This document shows, piece after piece, positions 24,580 to 33,681 of a DNA stretch of 64,000 nt. Source of the DNA: Amycolatopsis sp. NBRC 101858 (GTDB lineage Bacteria > Actinomycetota > Actinomycetes > Mycobacteriales > Pseudonocardiaceae). The position numbers and the translations under genes were made by a program. The stretch is from NCBI RefSeq assembly GCF_030269325.1, contig NZ_BSTD01000003.1, forward strand, positions 186,001 through 250,000, read 5' to 3'. Every line of letters begins with the position of its first letter. Positions within the stretch are counted from its first letter, which is position 1. The notes beneath the pieces are model-generated. The model searched no databases. It was not told the origin of the DNA and worked only from the letters and a program-made list of their open reading frames with translations.

Positions 24580-25598
24580 GCCGGCAGGCCCAGCCCCGCC
24601 GCGACGTGCGGGGCGACGCCCGCGGCCAGGCTGCGATGGCCGTCGTCGCCGGGGTGCAGGCCGTCGGCCAGCTCGGCGTCCGGCACCAGGCCGAGCCCTC
24701 GGACGAGGGTGATCCGCTCGTCACCGGTCGCGACCGCGAACTCGTCCACGGCTTCCTCGAGTGCGGTGCGCAGCTCGGCGTGCGTCGCCCCGAACCGGTT
24801 GGGGACGTCCTCGGCGTCCGGCCGCCTGATCGGGCTCACCACGACGACGGGTGCTCGAGGCAGCCCCTGACGCAGGGCGGTGAGGAACACCCGCATCGTC
24901 TGGCCGATCTGCGCGGCATCGGTCGGCAGCGAAGACCACGCGTTGGTGCCCCACGCCACCGCCACGGCCGCCGCCTCCGAAGCGCCGACGACGTCGGCCG
25001 CCTGCAGCTCGCCCCGTGCGGCGCCGGCGAAGCCCAGGTTGACCAGGTCCAGCCCGAGCCCGGCGGCCACTAGCGACGGCCACGCCAGGCCGCACTCGGT
25101 GACCGACCAGCCCTGGGAGATGGAGTCGCCGTAGACCACCCACAACGGCCCGCGCGGCGCGGGAGCCAGGCTCCCGCCCACCGGGGAGACGCCGTCGACG
25201 CGCACCTCGACGGCTTCGGGCAGGTAGACCCGGACCACCTCACCCGGTTCCCGTTCCGGGAGCGGGATCCGCACGGTGCCGTCGCCGCCGGGCACGGGAA
25301 CCACGCTCACCGGGAGCCGGCCCGCCCGGACCACGAAGGCCAAGGGAACACCCGGCGCCGGAACACTCGTACGCTCCCCCAGCCGGACGTCGAAGTCGAG
25401 TGCGGTCGCCGTCCCGGTGAAGGCCAGGTGCACACCCGCGGGCACCCGCGCGGCCCGCACGGTGTCGTGCGTGAGCTTCGCGCTCTGCGCGGCGGGAAGA
25501 CGCGAACCCGCCGACCACGAAAGAGACGGCAACACCCCGCGCACCAAAGACTCCGGATCGATCCGGTCCATTCCGGCCACCTCGCTCCACGTCGACAC
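24576..25598 (-). CDS. SGNH/GDSL-type hydrolase
   Basis: A 340-residue esterase of the SGNH fold with an N-terminal beta-rich domain of about 145 residues. Block I is VVYGDSISQGW with the Ser nucleophile, the Asn of block III is in WGTNAW, and the Asp-His pair is in DGLHPGDDGH near the C-terminus. No signal peptide is visible. It hydrolyses esters or acyl groups. ATG 25598 and ATG 25571 are both possible starts. It lies 28 nt downstream of the cyclase gene, so the two are probably co-transcribed. It could open an ester or lactone made by a Baeyer-Villiger enzyme; that is speculation. Confidence 0.85.
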   Translation of the reverse strand: MSTWSEVAGMDRIDPESLVRGVLPSLSWSAGSRLPAAQSAKLTHDTVRAARVPAGVHLAFTGTATALDFDVRLGERTSVPAPGVPLAFVVRAGRLPVSVVPVPGGDGTVRIPLPEREPGEVVRVYLPEAVEVRVDGVSPVGGSLAPAPRGPLWVVYGDSISQGWSVTECGLAWPSLVAAGLGLDLVNLGFAGAARGELQAADVVGASEAAAVAVAWGTNAWSSLPTDAAQIGQTMRVFLTALRQGLPRAPVVVVSPIRRPDAEDVPNRFGATHAELRTALEEAVDEFAVATGDERITLVRGLGLVPDAELADGLHPGDDGHRSLAAGVAPHVAAGLGLPA

Positions 25599-25626
25599 AG
25601 TCAGCTTCTTGACCTGGTTGAATCCG

Positions 25627-26556
25627 CTAGCGCACCGCGACCGGGTTGACCAGGCCGCCGGTGCTCCTCGGGAAGGGTTCCGGGGTGGCGTTCAGCAGGA
25701 AGGTGTACCGGCCGTCCGCCGCGCACGCCGCGGCGAGGTCCTCCAGCACGAAGTTCTGCCCCTGGAGCAGTCCCATCATCACCAGGTTCAGCACGTGCAC
25801 CGGCAGCACGACGTCGTCCACACCCGCCGGGATCAGCTCCATCGGCATGTTGTCGATGGCCACGGCCGCGATGCGGCGCTCGTGGAAGTACACCGGCGCG
25901 TCGTGGTCCAAGGCCGGCACGGGACGCCGGTAACCCGGGACGTCACCCGCCAGGAAGTACGAAGCCTGCCCGGTGCGCACCAGGAGGATGTCCCCCTCTT
26001 CGACCGGGGTGCCCTGCGCCTCCTCGACCGCCTCGAGCACCGCGCGCGTCACCGGGAAGCGCCCCGGCAACCGGTCGACGCCCTCGTGCCGGGCGACGTC
26101 GAGCAGAACACCACGCGAAACTACGCTCCCCGCGGCCTCGATCCCCAGCTTCGTGGCACCGGTCGCGTCGATCGCCTCCGCCGGGAAGCCGTTGTACAGC
26201 ACACCGCGGTGGCTGCAGTGGGAAAGCGCGTCCCAGTGCGTCGCCGCCTGGGTCGGTGTCACGACGATGTCGTCGCTGTAGGCACAGGCATCCGGGGACG
26301 CGGCCATGGGCGTGTTGACAGCCAGCATCGTGCGGACCGGGTTGATCCGGCCCGGGACCCCGGTGCCGTCCTGCGGGCTGGCCAGGGACAGCGGCATCGC
26401 CAGGGAGAACGTCTCGCCCGTCACCACCGACGCGGCACCTTTGCGGACCACTGCGCGGGTGACGAAGTTCAGCGTCCCGCGCTGGTCGTCGGCACCCCAC
26501 CGGCCCCAGTTGCTCAGCTTCCCGGCCAGTGCACCGAATTCGGCGGCGGACACCAC
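25627..26556 (-). CDS. Cyclase family protein (kynurenine formamidase-like)
   Basis: A 309-residue metal-dependent hydrolase of the PF04199 type. The metal-site region reads ATHWDALSH, followed by SRGVLLDVARHEG and GDILLVRTG. Relatives hydrolyse amides, lactones or isatin-like rings. GTG 26556 is chosen because AAGGAGG lies 8 nt upstream; the frame continues far upstream, but only as antisense to the GntR gene. A paralogue with the same LxNWGRWGxDDQxGTLNFVT segment is encoded at 34095-35027. It shares its promoter region with a divergent GntR regulator. Confidence 0.85.
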   Translation of the reverse strand: MVSAAEFGALAGKLSNWGRWGADDQRGTLNFVTRAVVRKGAASVVTGETFSLAMPLSLASPQDGTGVPGRINPVRTMLAVNTPMAASPDACAYSDDIVVTPTQAATHWDALSHCSHRGVLYNGFPAEAIDATGATKLGIEAAGSVVSRGVLLDVARHEGVDRLPGRFPVTRAVLEAVEEAQGTPVEEGDILLVRTGQASYFLAGDVPGYRRPVPALDHDAPVYFHERRIAAVAIDNMPMELIPAGVDDVVLPVHVLNLVMMGLLQGQNFVLEDLAAACAADGRYTFLLNATPEPFPRSTGGLVNPVAVR

Positions 26557-26648
26557 GTCTCCGGCCTCCTTCGTCACCTTCAGTAGTTTAATGAGTTGGA
26601 TCTTAGTGGTGTCATCGCAGGTCGATGGGCCCGTGGACCGCTCACCAG

Positions 26649-26654
26649 TACAAT
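26649..26654 (+). promoter_or_regulatory. -10 element for leaderless GntR message
   Basis: TACAAT ends 7 nt before the ATG at 26662, the distance expected if transcription starts at the A of that ATG. No convincing -35 hexamer is seen. Confidence 0.4.
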
Positions 26655-26661
26655 GATTGAC

Positions 26662-27459
26662 ATGAGTTCCACCAATGCAGTGGCGCCGGTCGGCGAGCTC
26701 GTCCGCGCGCCGAAGACCGCCGAGCTGATCGCGACGCAGCTGCGGCGCCGGATCGTCCGGCGTGAACTCACGGCCGGCGAGCTGCTGCCCCCGGAAACCC
26801 AGCTCATGGAGCAGTTCGGGGTGTCCCGGCCGACGCTGCGCGAGGCATTCCGGATCCTCGAGACCGAGAACCTCATCACCATCCGCCGCGGCAGCCGCGG
26901 TGGCGCCCAGGTGCTCGCCCCGGACGTGTCCGTGGCGGCCCGCTACGTCGGCCTGCTGCTGCAGATCCAGGGCACCACGCTCGACGACGTGTACGAAGCG
27001 CGCATGATCGCCGAGCCCGCGTGCGCCCGCATGCTGGCCAAACGGCGGACGAAGCAGGACCTCGCCGACCTCACCGAGGTCGTCGAGCAGCTGCGGTCGG
27101 CGATCGACTCCCGCGACAACGCGGTGCCCGACCCGGCCCTGTGGTCCCGGCTGACCTACCGGTTCCACGAGCTGATCATGCAGCGCTCGCGGAACAAGAC
27201 GCTCGCCGTGCAGGGCGCCGTGCTCCAGGACATCGTCGCGACGCACCTGGAGCACCGGGTCTCCCGCAACTTCGACTCGACGGAGTCCCCGGAGCGCTTC
27301 CGCCGGGCGATCCGGGCCTACCGCAAGCTCGTCACCCTGGTCGAAGCCGGGGACGCCGACGGCGCCGAGCGGCACTGGCGCAACCACATGGAAGCCGCCG
27401 CGAAGTACCTGCTCAAGGACGAACTGCACAACAAGCCCGTGGTCGACCTGTTCGGCTGA
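26662..27459 (+). CDS. GntR-family regulator, FCD/FadR type
   Basis: A 265-residue regulator. The winged helix-turn-helix (GELLPPETQLMEQFGVSRPT, then LREAFRILE) lies at about residues 38-70. A helical FCD effector domain follows with FHELIMQRSRN and a C-terminal HWRNHMEAAAKYLL. Start codons at 26596, 26653 and 26662 are in frame; the last is preferred because a -10 hexamer is placed for a leaderless transcript. It is divergent from the cyclase-SGNH pair and probably controls it. The C-terminal His positions suggest a carboxylate ligand with a metal, as in other FCD proteins. Confidence 0.87.
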   Translation: MSSTNAVAPVGELVRAPKTAELIATQLRRRIVRRELTAGELLPPETQLMEQFGVSRPTLREAFRILETENLITIRRGSRGGAQVLAPDVSVAARYVGLLLQIQGTTLDDVYEARMIAEPACARMLAKRRTKQDLADLTEVVEQLRSAIDSRDNAVPDPALWSRLTYRFHELIMQRSRNKTLAVQGAVLQDIVATHLEHRVSRNFDSTESPERFRRAIRAYRKLVTLVEAGDADGAERHWRNHMEAAAKYLLKDELHNKPVVDLFG

Positions 27460-27473
27460 ACTCGACGGGTGTC

Positions 27474-27971
27474 TTATGAGGCGACCCGGCCGAACGTGCT
27501 GCCGTGGAACACCAGCGGCGAGACGAGCGGCTCGGCCCGCAGCCCGTGGATCCGCAGCACGGCGATACCGTGGTCACCCGCGGGAACTTCGTCCTCGACC
27601 GTGCAGCTCAGCCACAGGCTCGCGCCGTCGATGAAGACTGCGCCCGCCGGGTCCCGCGTCCAGCTGACACGCTCGAAGCGGTTGCCGGACTTGCGGGCGA
27701 GCTGGCGGCACAGCAGGTCCTGGTCCTCGGCAAGCACGCTGATCCCCAGCCGGGCGGCGGGCCTGAGCACCGGCCAGGTGGTCGACGTCCGTCGTACACA
27801 CACGGAAACGAGCGGCGGGTCGAGCGACACCGACGTGAACGAGCTCGCCGCCAGCCCGGCAGGGGCGCCGTCCGCGAGCGCGCAGACCGCCACCACCCCG
27901 GACGGGAAGCAGGCGAAGGCTTCGCGCAGGCTCTCCCCGCCGGGCACGGCCGCGAGTTCCGGGCCCGTCAC
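27474..27971 (-). CDS. Flavin reductase family protein (monooxygenase component B)
   Basis: A 165-residue split-barrel flavin reductase, with FPSGVVAVCAL, GLAASSFTSVSLDPPLVSVCV and the C-terminal GDHGIAVLRIHGL segment. It reduces FMN or FAD with NAD(P)H and supplies it to a partner oxygenase. The partner is almost surely the FMN-dependent monooxygenase at 28872-30251, two genes upstream in the same operon. The GTG start overlaps the stop of the CoA-ester lyase (GTGA). Confidence 0.9.
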   Translation of the reverse strand: MTGPELAAVPGGESLREAFACFPSGVVAVCALADGAPAGLAASSFTSVSLDPPLVSVCVRRTSTTWPVLRPAARLGISVLAEDQDLLCRQLARKSGNRFERVSWTRDPAGAVFIDGASLWLSCTVEDEVPAGDHGIAVLRIHGLRAEPLVSPLVFHGSTFGRVAS

Positions 27972-28879
27972 GACTCACCCGAGGCCGCGGCGTGCTGGGC
28001 CAGGACCCGTTCGGCCAGCTTGACGTGGGCCGCGTCGACCAGCTGGCCGTCGACGCTCGTCGCGCCGAGGCCGTCCGCTTCGGCGGCCCGGTAGGCCGCG
28101 AGGTTGCGCTGCGCGCGTTCGACTTCGGCGTCCGTCGGGCGGAAGACGCGGTTCGCGATCTCGATCTGCGACGGGTGGATCGCCCACTTCCCGTTGAAGC
28201 CCAGGGAAGCCGCGTTGCTCGCGTCCCGCTCGTAGCCTTCCGGGTCGCGGAAATCGGGGTACGGCGCGTCGATGGCGAGGATCCCCGCGATGCGGGCCGC
28301 GGTCAGGACCTGCATCCGCGCGTAGTACCAGAAATCGCCGGGATACGGCTCGCGCGGCTGGAAGTTCGTGTCCACCCGCGCCCCCTGCGACACCGAGAGG
28401 TCTCCGGCACCGAAGATCACCGCGTCCAGCCGGGAACTGGCCGTCGCGATCTCCTCGACGTGCGCGACCCCGGCGACGTCTTCGATGAGCACTTCCAGCC
28501 GGATGCGCTTGCGCAGGCCCAGATCCTCCTCCAACTGGGTCAGCAGGACGTCCACCCACCAGACGTCCCGGGCCGCCGTCGCCTTGGGCACGATCAGGGT
28601 GTCGAGGTGCTCCCGGGCCCCGGTGACGACCTCGATGATGTCTCCGTGGGCCCACTTCGTGTGGATGCCGTTGACGCGCACCGCGCGGGTCGTGGCGCCC
28701 CAGTCGTGCTCGGTCAGTGCGCGCACGGCGAGGCCCCGGGCCTTCTCGCGCATCGCCGGCGCGACGGCGTCCTCCAGGTCGAGGAACACCAGGTCGGCGC
28801 CGGACGCGGCCGCCTTGGTGAACATCCGCTCGCTGGTGGCGGGGGTGGCCAGCTCGGAGCGCCGCAGGAGCTCAGGCAC
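27968..28879 (-). CDS. HpcH/HpaI-type CoA-ester lyase (malyl-CoA lyase-like)
   Basis: A 303-residue TIM-barrel lyase of the CitE/malyl-CoA family. Characteristic segments are VFLDLEDAVAPAMREKAR, LEVLIEDVAGVAHVEEIA, IFGAGDLSVSQG and GFNGKWAIHPSQI. These enzymes cleave or form beta-hydroxy-dicarboxylyl-CoA esters such as malyl-CoA or beta-methylmalyl-CoA using Mg2+. GTG 28879 overlaps the upstream monooxygenase end by 8 nt. A lyase between two components of an FMN monooxygenase suggests that the monooxygenase product is carried to a CoA ester and then split. Confidence 0.87.
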   Translation of the reverse strand: MPELLRRSELATPATSERMFTKAAASGADLVFLDLEDAVAPAMREKARGLAVRALTEHDWGATTRAVRVNGIHTKWAHGDIIEVVTGAREHLDTLIVPKATAARDVWWVDVLLTQLEEDLGLRKRIRLEVLIEDVAGVAHVEEIATASSRLDAVIFGAGDLSVSQGARVDTNFQPREPYPGDFWYYARMQVLTAARIAGILAIDAPYPDFRDPEGYERDASNAASLGFNGKWAIHPSQIEIANRVFRPTDAEVERAQRNLAAYRAAEADGLGATSVDGQLVDAAHVKLAERVLAQHAAASGES

Positions 28880-30251
28880 CGCTCGCCTCCTCGGTCTTCG
28901 CGAACTGGTTCTCCGGCTGGGCGAGCGACAGGGTGTCCCGCAGCGTCGCGCCCGGGTACTCGGAGCGGAACAGGCCGCGGCGGCGCAGCTCCGGCACGAC
29001 CAGCCGGACGAAGTCCTCGAAGGCGCCCGGGAAGTGCGTGGCCGCCAGGACGAACCCGTCGGACGCGCCCGACTCGAACCACTCCTGCATCTGGTCGGCG
29101 ACCTGCGTCCCGGTGCCCACGAACCGCGGTCCCTGCAGCAGCGTCGCGCGGTGGTTGGCCAGCGTGCGCAGCGTCAGCTTGCCTTCGCCGACGTGCCGCC
29201 GCACGCCCTGGACGAGCCCCCGGATCCCGGACACCGAGTCGATCAGCTCGTCGGTGACGACGTCGTCGAGCGAGTGCTCGGCGAAGTCGTGGTTGGTCAC
29301 CTCCGACAGCAGTGTCAGCGACGCCATCGGGTGCACCAGCTCGTCGAGGAAGATCTTCTCCTTCTCGCGCGCGATGGCCTCGGTCTCGCCGACGATCGTG
29401 TAGGCCATCGGCAGCAGCTTCACGGTGTCGGCGTCGCGGCCGGCCTCGGTGATCAGCTTCTTCTGCTGCTGGTAGTGCTCCAGCGCGATCTCCTGGGTCG
29501 GGTCCGAGGTGAAGATGAGGTCGGCCCACCGCGCCGCGAACTGCATGCCGCGCCCGGACTGGCCGGCCTGGATGATCACCGGCCGGCCCTGCGGTGTGCG
29601 CGGCACGGTCAGCGGGCCGCGCACCGTGAAGTACTCGCCCTGGTGGTCGATCTCGTGGACGCGCTCGGGGTCGGCGAAGACGCCGTTCGCGCGGTCGTCG
29701 AGGATCGCGCCTTCTTCCCACGAGTCCCAGAGCTTCGAGACGACCTCGATGAACTCCTCGGCCCGGTCGTAGCGCTTGTCATGGGCGAAGTGCTGCTCCA
29801 GGCCGAAGTTCTGCGCCTCGGCGTCGTTGACCGAGGTGACGACGTTCCAGGCGGCCCGGCCGCCGCTGAGGTGGTCGAGCGTGGCGAAGGTCCGCGCGAC
29901 GTGGAACGGCTGGTAGTAGGTGGTGGAGTAGGTCGCGCCGAGTCCGATGTGCTCGGTCGCGGCGGCGACCGCGCCCAGGACGGTGCTCAGGTCGAGCTTG
30001 ATCGGGCGTGCGCCGCGGCGCACGGCCTCGGCGGGCGAGTTGCCGTAGATGGTGGGCATCGCGAGCCGGTCGTCGAAGAACATCAGGTCGAAGGTGCCTT
30101 CTTCGAGCACCCGCGCGATCCGCTGGTAGTACCGCAGGTCGAGGTAGTCCGCCGCGGAGCTGGGGTAGCGCCACGAGCCGGAGTACACCGACACGTTGGA
30201 CGCCTGCAGGAAGGCGACGAGGGTCATCTGGTCTGTGCGTGGTGTGGTCAT
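28872..30251 (-). CDS. NtaA/DmoA-family FMN-dependent monooxygenase
   Basis: A 459-residue luciferase-superfamily monooxygenase of the nitrilotriacetate/dibenzothiophene-sulfone type. It has LMFFDDRLAMP, the substrate/FMN loop ATYSTTYYQPFHVARTFATL, SGGRAAWNVVTS and PVIIQAGQSGRGM. It needs reduced FMN from a separate reductase, encoded two genes downstream. ATG 30251 follows GAGAGGCCCCG; the longer open frame is antisense to the GntR gene. Family members cut C-N or C-S bonds or oxidise dicarboxyl compounds. First gene of a three-gene operon behind a GntR-type operator. Confidence 0.9.
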   Translation of the reverse strand: MTTPRTDQMTLVAFLQASNVSVYSGSWRYPSSAADYLDLRYYQRIARVLEEGTFDLMFFDDRLAMPTIYGNSPAEAVRRGARPIKLDLSTVLGAVAAATEHIGLGATYSTTYYQPFHVARTFATLDHLSGGRAAWNVVTSVNDAEAQNFGLEQHFAHDKRYDRAEEFIEVVSKLWDSWEEGAILDDRANGVFADPERVHEIDHQGEYFTVRGPLTVPRTPQGRPVIIQAGQSGRGMQFAARWADLIFTSDPTQEIALEHYQQQKKLITEAGRDADTVKLLPMAYTIVGETEAIAREKEKIFLDELVHPMASLTLLSEVTNHDFAEHSLDDVVTDELIDSVSGIRGLVQGVRRHVGEGKLTLRTLANHRATLLQGPRFVGTGTQVADQMQEWFESGASDGFVLAATHFPGAFEDFVRLVVPELRRRGLFRSEYPGATLRDTLSLAQPENQFAKTEEASGA

Positions 30252-30282
30252 CGGGGCCTCTCGAGGGCTTCGCCGGACCGGC

Positions 30283-30298
30283 AACTGATACATCAGTT
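30283..30298. promoter_or_regulatory. GntR-type operator
   Basis: AACTGATACATCAGTT has perfect 7-bp arms around AC. A further half-site, ACTGAT, follows at 30303-30308. It lies between the divergent FMN monooxygenase (30251) and GntR (30354) genes. Confidence 0.65.
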
Positions 30299-30353
30299 CC
30301 GTACTGATATATTCATTGCGCCGACGAGCCGTGTCAAGGTGAGGAGACCCGGA

Positions 30354-31043
30354 ATGAGCGCCACCGACCTCGGACCGTGGCCGATCGACCTCGCCCCGGA
30401 CGAGAGCGAGACGTACCGCACCGGCCGGGAGCGCATCGTCGACGTCCTGCGCGACCGCGTCCTGTCCGGCGTGCTGGCCCCCGGCACCAAGCTCAACCTC
30501 GACGCGCTCGCCGAGGAGTTCGGCACCAGCCGCACGCCCGTGCGCGAGGCTTGCCTGTCGCTGAGCCAGGACGGGCTCGTGCGTGTCGCCCAGCGCAGCG
30601 GGATCGTGGTGATCGGCCTGTCCCCCGAGGCGGTCCTGGAGAACTTCGCGTTGATGGCCGCACTGTCCGGGCTCGCCGCGCAGTGGGCCGCGCGCGGGGT
30701 CACCGAACGGGAGCTGCTGCGGGTGCGGGAACTGCACCGCGAGATCAAGGTCGCCGCCGCAGTCGGCGACGACATCACCACGCTCAACTGGGAGTTCCAC
30801 CGCGAGATCAACCGCGCCTGCCACTCGGCGCGCCTGCAGCGGATGCTCGCCGAAGCCGGCCGGCTGATCCCGCGGCGGTTCTTCGAGCTGTTCCCCGAGC
30901 ACGTGCCGTGCAGCCTCGACGAGCACGACGCGCTGGTGGCCGCGCTCGGCAGCCGGGACGAGAGCACCGCGAGGCAGGTCGCCGAGCAGCACTTCGACAG
31001 CGCCGCCGAGCTGCTGCGCCGCCAGTTCGCCGAACGGAGCTGA
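30354..31043 (+). CDS. GntR-family regulator, FCD type
   Basis: A 229-residue regulator. The winged helix-turn-helix spans about residues 25-75 (LAPGTKLNLDALAEEFGTSR, then TPVREACLSL), followed by a helical FCD domain with NWEFHREINRACHS and the C-terminal EHDALVAAL segment. GGAG lies 10 nt upstream of the ATG. It is divergent from the FMN monooxygenase operon with an excellent palindrome between, so it very likely represses that operon and itself. Its stop codon directly abuts the stop of the convergent aldehyde dehydrogenase gene. Confidence 0.9.
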   Translation: MSATDLGPWPIDLAPDESETYRTGRERIVDVLRDRVLSGVLAPGTKLNLDALAEEFGTSRTPVREACLSLSQDGLVRVAQRSGIVVIGLSPEAVLENFALMAALSGLAAQWAARGVTERELLRVRELHREIKVAAAVGDDITTLNWEFHREINRACHSARLQRMLAEAGRLIPRRFFELFPEHVPCSLDEHDALVAALGSRDESTARQVAEQHFDSAAELLRRQFAERS

Positions 31044-32465
31044 TCACAGCTGGACGACGACCGTCTTCGTGGCGGTGTAGGCATCCAGCGCTTCGACACC
31101 CTTCTCGCGCCCGTAACCCGACTTGCGGAACCCGCCGAACGGCAGCTCCACGCCGCCACCGGCGCCGTAGGTGTTGACGTACACCTGGCCTGCCTCGATC
31201 TCGGCCGCCAGCCGGTGCGCCCGGCTCAGGTCCCGGGTCCACACCGCGCCCAGCAACGCGTACTCCGTCCCGTTCGCGAGCGCGATTGCCTCCTCTTCGG
31301 TGGAGAACCGCATCGTGGTGAGGACCGGCCCGAAGACCTCCTCCTGCGCGATCGGCGCGGCCGGGTCGACCCCGTCGATCAGAGTCGGCGCGAAGTAGGC
31401 GCCGCCGGTGATCCCGTCGGGTTCGGCGATCGTCCCGCCGGTCACCAGCTCCCCCGTGCCCGCCGCGTCGACGTAGCTGCGGACGCGGTCCTGCTGCTTG
31501 CGGGACACGAGCGGGCCCAGGTCGGGGTCGTCCAGCCCGCGGCCGATCGACACCTTCGCTAAGTGACCGGCGATCCGCTCGACGACCTCGGCGTGCACGC
31601 TCTCGTGAACCAGCACCCGCGAGCCGGCGGAGCAGGTCTGCCCGGCGTTCTGCAGGATCGCGCTCGCGGCCACCCGGGCGGCCTTCTCGACGTCGGCGTC
31701 GGCGAACACCAGGTGCGCCGACTTGCCACCGAGCTCGAGCATCACCGGCGACACCCGCTCGGCGGCGCTCGCCGCGACGAGACTCCCGATGCGCGTCGAG
31801 CCGACGAAGCCGAGGTGGTCGACACCCGGGTGCGCCGACAGCGCGGCGCCCGCCTCGGGACCGAGCCCGGTCACCACGTTGACGACGCCGGGCGGGAACC
31901 CGGCTTCCAGCGCGAGCACGGCCACCGCCACCGCGGTGCGCGGCGTCTCATCGGCGGGCTTCACCACGCTGCAGTTCCCGGTGGCCACGGCCGGGGCGAC
32001 GCCGCGGGCGAACAGCTGCAGCGGGTAGTTCCAGGCCACGATGTGCCCGGTGACGCCGTGCGGCTCGCGCCGGGTGTAGGCGTGCAGGTCCGGTCGCAGC
32101 TGCAGGGAGAGCCCGTAGTACGAGTCGATCGCGTGGCCGTAGAAGCGGAAGTAGCGCGCGCAGACGCGGGCGTCGTTGCGTGCCTGGGACAGCGGCTTCC
32201 CGGTGTCCTCGCTCTCGAGGTGTGCGAGGGACTCGACGTCGCGCTCGATCAGGTCGGCCAGCCGGCACAGCAGTGCGGACCGCTGCTCGGGTGTCGTCGC
32301 GCGCCACGAGCGGTGGGTCCGGCGCGCCGCCGCGACCGCGCGGTCGATCTCCTCCGCACCGCCACGCGCGACCTCACCCAGGACCTGACCGGTGGAGGGA
32401 TCGACGTTCTCGTACACCGCCTTCGCCCCCACGGACTCGCCGTCGATGAAGGACTCCGTGGCCAT
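31044..32465 (-). CDS. Aldehyde dehydrogenase
   Basis: A 473-residue NAD(P)-dependent aldehyde dehydrogenase. Visible are GHIVAWNYPLQLF, the cofactor loop FVGSTRIG, the general-base Glu in MLELGGKSAH, the catalytic Cys in NAGQTCSAGSRVLV, and the C-terminal PFGGFRKSGYGREKG. It oxidises an aldehyde to the acid. Start 32465 lies 2 nt after the stop of the CoA-transferase gene. It is the last gene of the five-gene minus-strand operon that begins with the flavoprotein at about 36.25 kb. Confidence 0.95.
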   Translation of the reverse strand: MATESFIDGESVGAKAVYENVDPSTGQVLGEVARGGAEEIDRAVAAARRTHRSWRATTPEQRSALLCRLADLIERDVESLAHLESEDTGKPLSQARNDARVCARYFRFYGHAIDSYYGLSLQLRPDLHAYTRREPHGVTGHIVAWNYPLQLFARGVAPAVATGNCSVVKPADETPRTAVAVAVLALEAGFPPGVVNVVTGLGPEAGAALSAHPGVDHLGFVGSTRIGSLVAASAAERVSPVMLELGGKSAHLVFADADVEKAARVAASAILQNAGQTCSAGSRVLVHESVHAEVVERIAGHLAKVSIGRGLDDPDLGPLVSRKQQDRVRSYVDAAGTGELVTGGTIAEPDGITGGAYFAPTLIDGVDPAAPIAQEEVFGPVLTTMRFSTEEEAIALANGTEYALLGAVWTRDLSRAHRLAAEIEAGQVYVNTYGAGGGVELPFGGFRKSGYGREKGVEALDAYTATKTVVVQL

Positions 32466-32467
32466 CG

Positions 32468-33664
32468 TCAGATCACCCCTTGCTCGCGCAGCTCGCGGAC
32501 CGTGGCGGCGTCCAGGCCGAGCAGGCCGCCGTAGATCTCGTCGTTGTGTTCCCCGAGCGACGGGCCCAGGTGGTCGATGCGACCCGGGGTCGCGGAGAAG
32601 CGCGGGACCGGGGCCTGGACGCGCATCGAGCCCAGGTCGGCGTCCGGAATGGACGGATACACCCCGCGCGCCTGCAGCTGCGGGTCGGCGAGAAGCTGCT
32701 CGGCGTCGTACACCGGGGCCGCCGCGACGTTCGCCTCCTCGAAGACGGTCATCGCGTCGTCCAGGGTGCGCTCGGCGATCCAGGCGGCCATGATGCCGTC
32801 GATCTCCGCGGCGTTGCGCAGCCGCTGCTGCGCCTCGGCGAACCGGGGATCCTTCGTCAGCTCGGGCCGGCCGACCGCTTCCAGCGCTCGCTTCGCGATC
32901 GTCGGGGCGCTGCCGGACATCGCCAGCCAGTGCCCGTCCTTGGTCCGGTAGACGTTGCGCGGCGCGCTGATGTCCCACCGGTTCCCGGTCCGGACCGGGA
33001 CGGTGCCGAACTGGTCGTAGGTGAGCACCGACTGTTCCAGCAGCCTTGCTAGGGGTTCGATGAGGTTGACGTCGATGAGCTGACCAGCCGCGCCGTGGAC
33101 GTCGCGGTGGTAGAGGGCCATCATCACCGCGTAGGTCGCGGTGAGCGCGGCGACGCCGTCGGCGAGCATGAACGACGGCAGCGTCGGCGGGCCCTCGGGG
33201 CTGCCGGTGAGGTGGGCGAAGCCGCTCATCGCCTCGCCGAGTGTGCCGAATCCCGGCCGGTCGGACTTCGGGCCGCCCGTGCCGTAGCCCGTCACGTGCA
33301 CCATGACCAGGCCGGGGTTCGCCTCGGCGAGGGTTTCGTAGTCCAGGCCCCATTTGTGCAATGTGGACGGGCGCAGGTTCAGCACCGCGACGTCGGCCTG
33401 CGCGGCCAGCCGGCGCAGCAGCTCCCGGCCGCGTTCCTCACGCAGGTTCAGCGTGACGCTCTTCTTGTTGCGCCCCAGGCTCTTCCACAGCAGCCCGACG
33501 CCGTCCTTCTGCGCGCCCCACTGCCGCAGGGCGTCACCGCCTTCGGGCTGTTCCACCTTGATGACGTCGGCGCCGTGCTCGCCGAGCCACGTCGCGATCA
33601 GCGGGCCGGCGGCGAGAGTGGCGGCGTCGAGAACCCGGAGACCGGCCAGAGGTCCGTCGCTCAT
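32468..33664 (-). CDS. Class III CoA-transferase (CaiB/BaiF)
   Basis: A 398-residue family III CoA-transferase. The N-terminus reads LAGLRVLDAATLAAGPLIATW, and the conserved Asp expected to form the glutamyl/aspartyl-CoA intermediate is in SFMLADGVAALTA. It moves CoA from one acyl-CoA to a free acid. This is the CaiB/formyl-CoA-transferase-like branch, distinct from the racemase-type relative at 52533-53612. ATG 33664 gives the normal N-terminus. It sits between a SnoaL-like gene and an aldehyde dehydrogenase with very short gaps, so it may activate the acid made by that dehydrogenase. Confidence 0.92.
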   Translation of the reverse strand: MSDGPLAGLRVLDAATLAAGPLIATWLGEHGADVIKVEQPEGGDALRQWGAQKDGVGLLWKSLGRNKKSVTLNLREERGRELLRRLAAQADVAVLNLRPSTLHKWGLDYETLAEANPGLVMVHVTGYGTGGPKSDRPGFGTLGEAMSGFAHLTGSPEGPPTLPSFMLADGVAALTATYAVMMALYHRDVHGAAGQLIDVNLIEPLARLLEQSVLTYDQFGTVPVRTGNRWDISAPRNVYRTKDGHWLAMSGSAPTIAKRALEAVGRPELTKDPRFAEAQQRLRNAAEIDGIMAAWIAERTLDDAMTVFEEANVAAAPVYDAEQLLADPQLQARGVYPSIPDADLGSMRVQAPVPRFSATPGRIDHLGPSLGEHNDEIYGGLLGLDAATVRELREQGVI

Positions 33665-33681
33665 GATGGAGTCCGTTCCGA

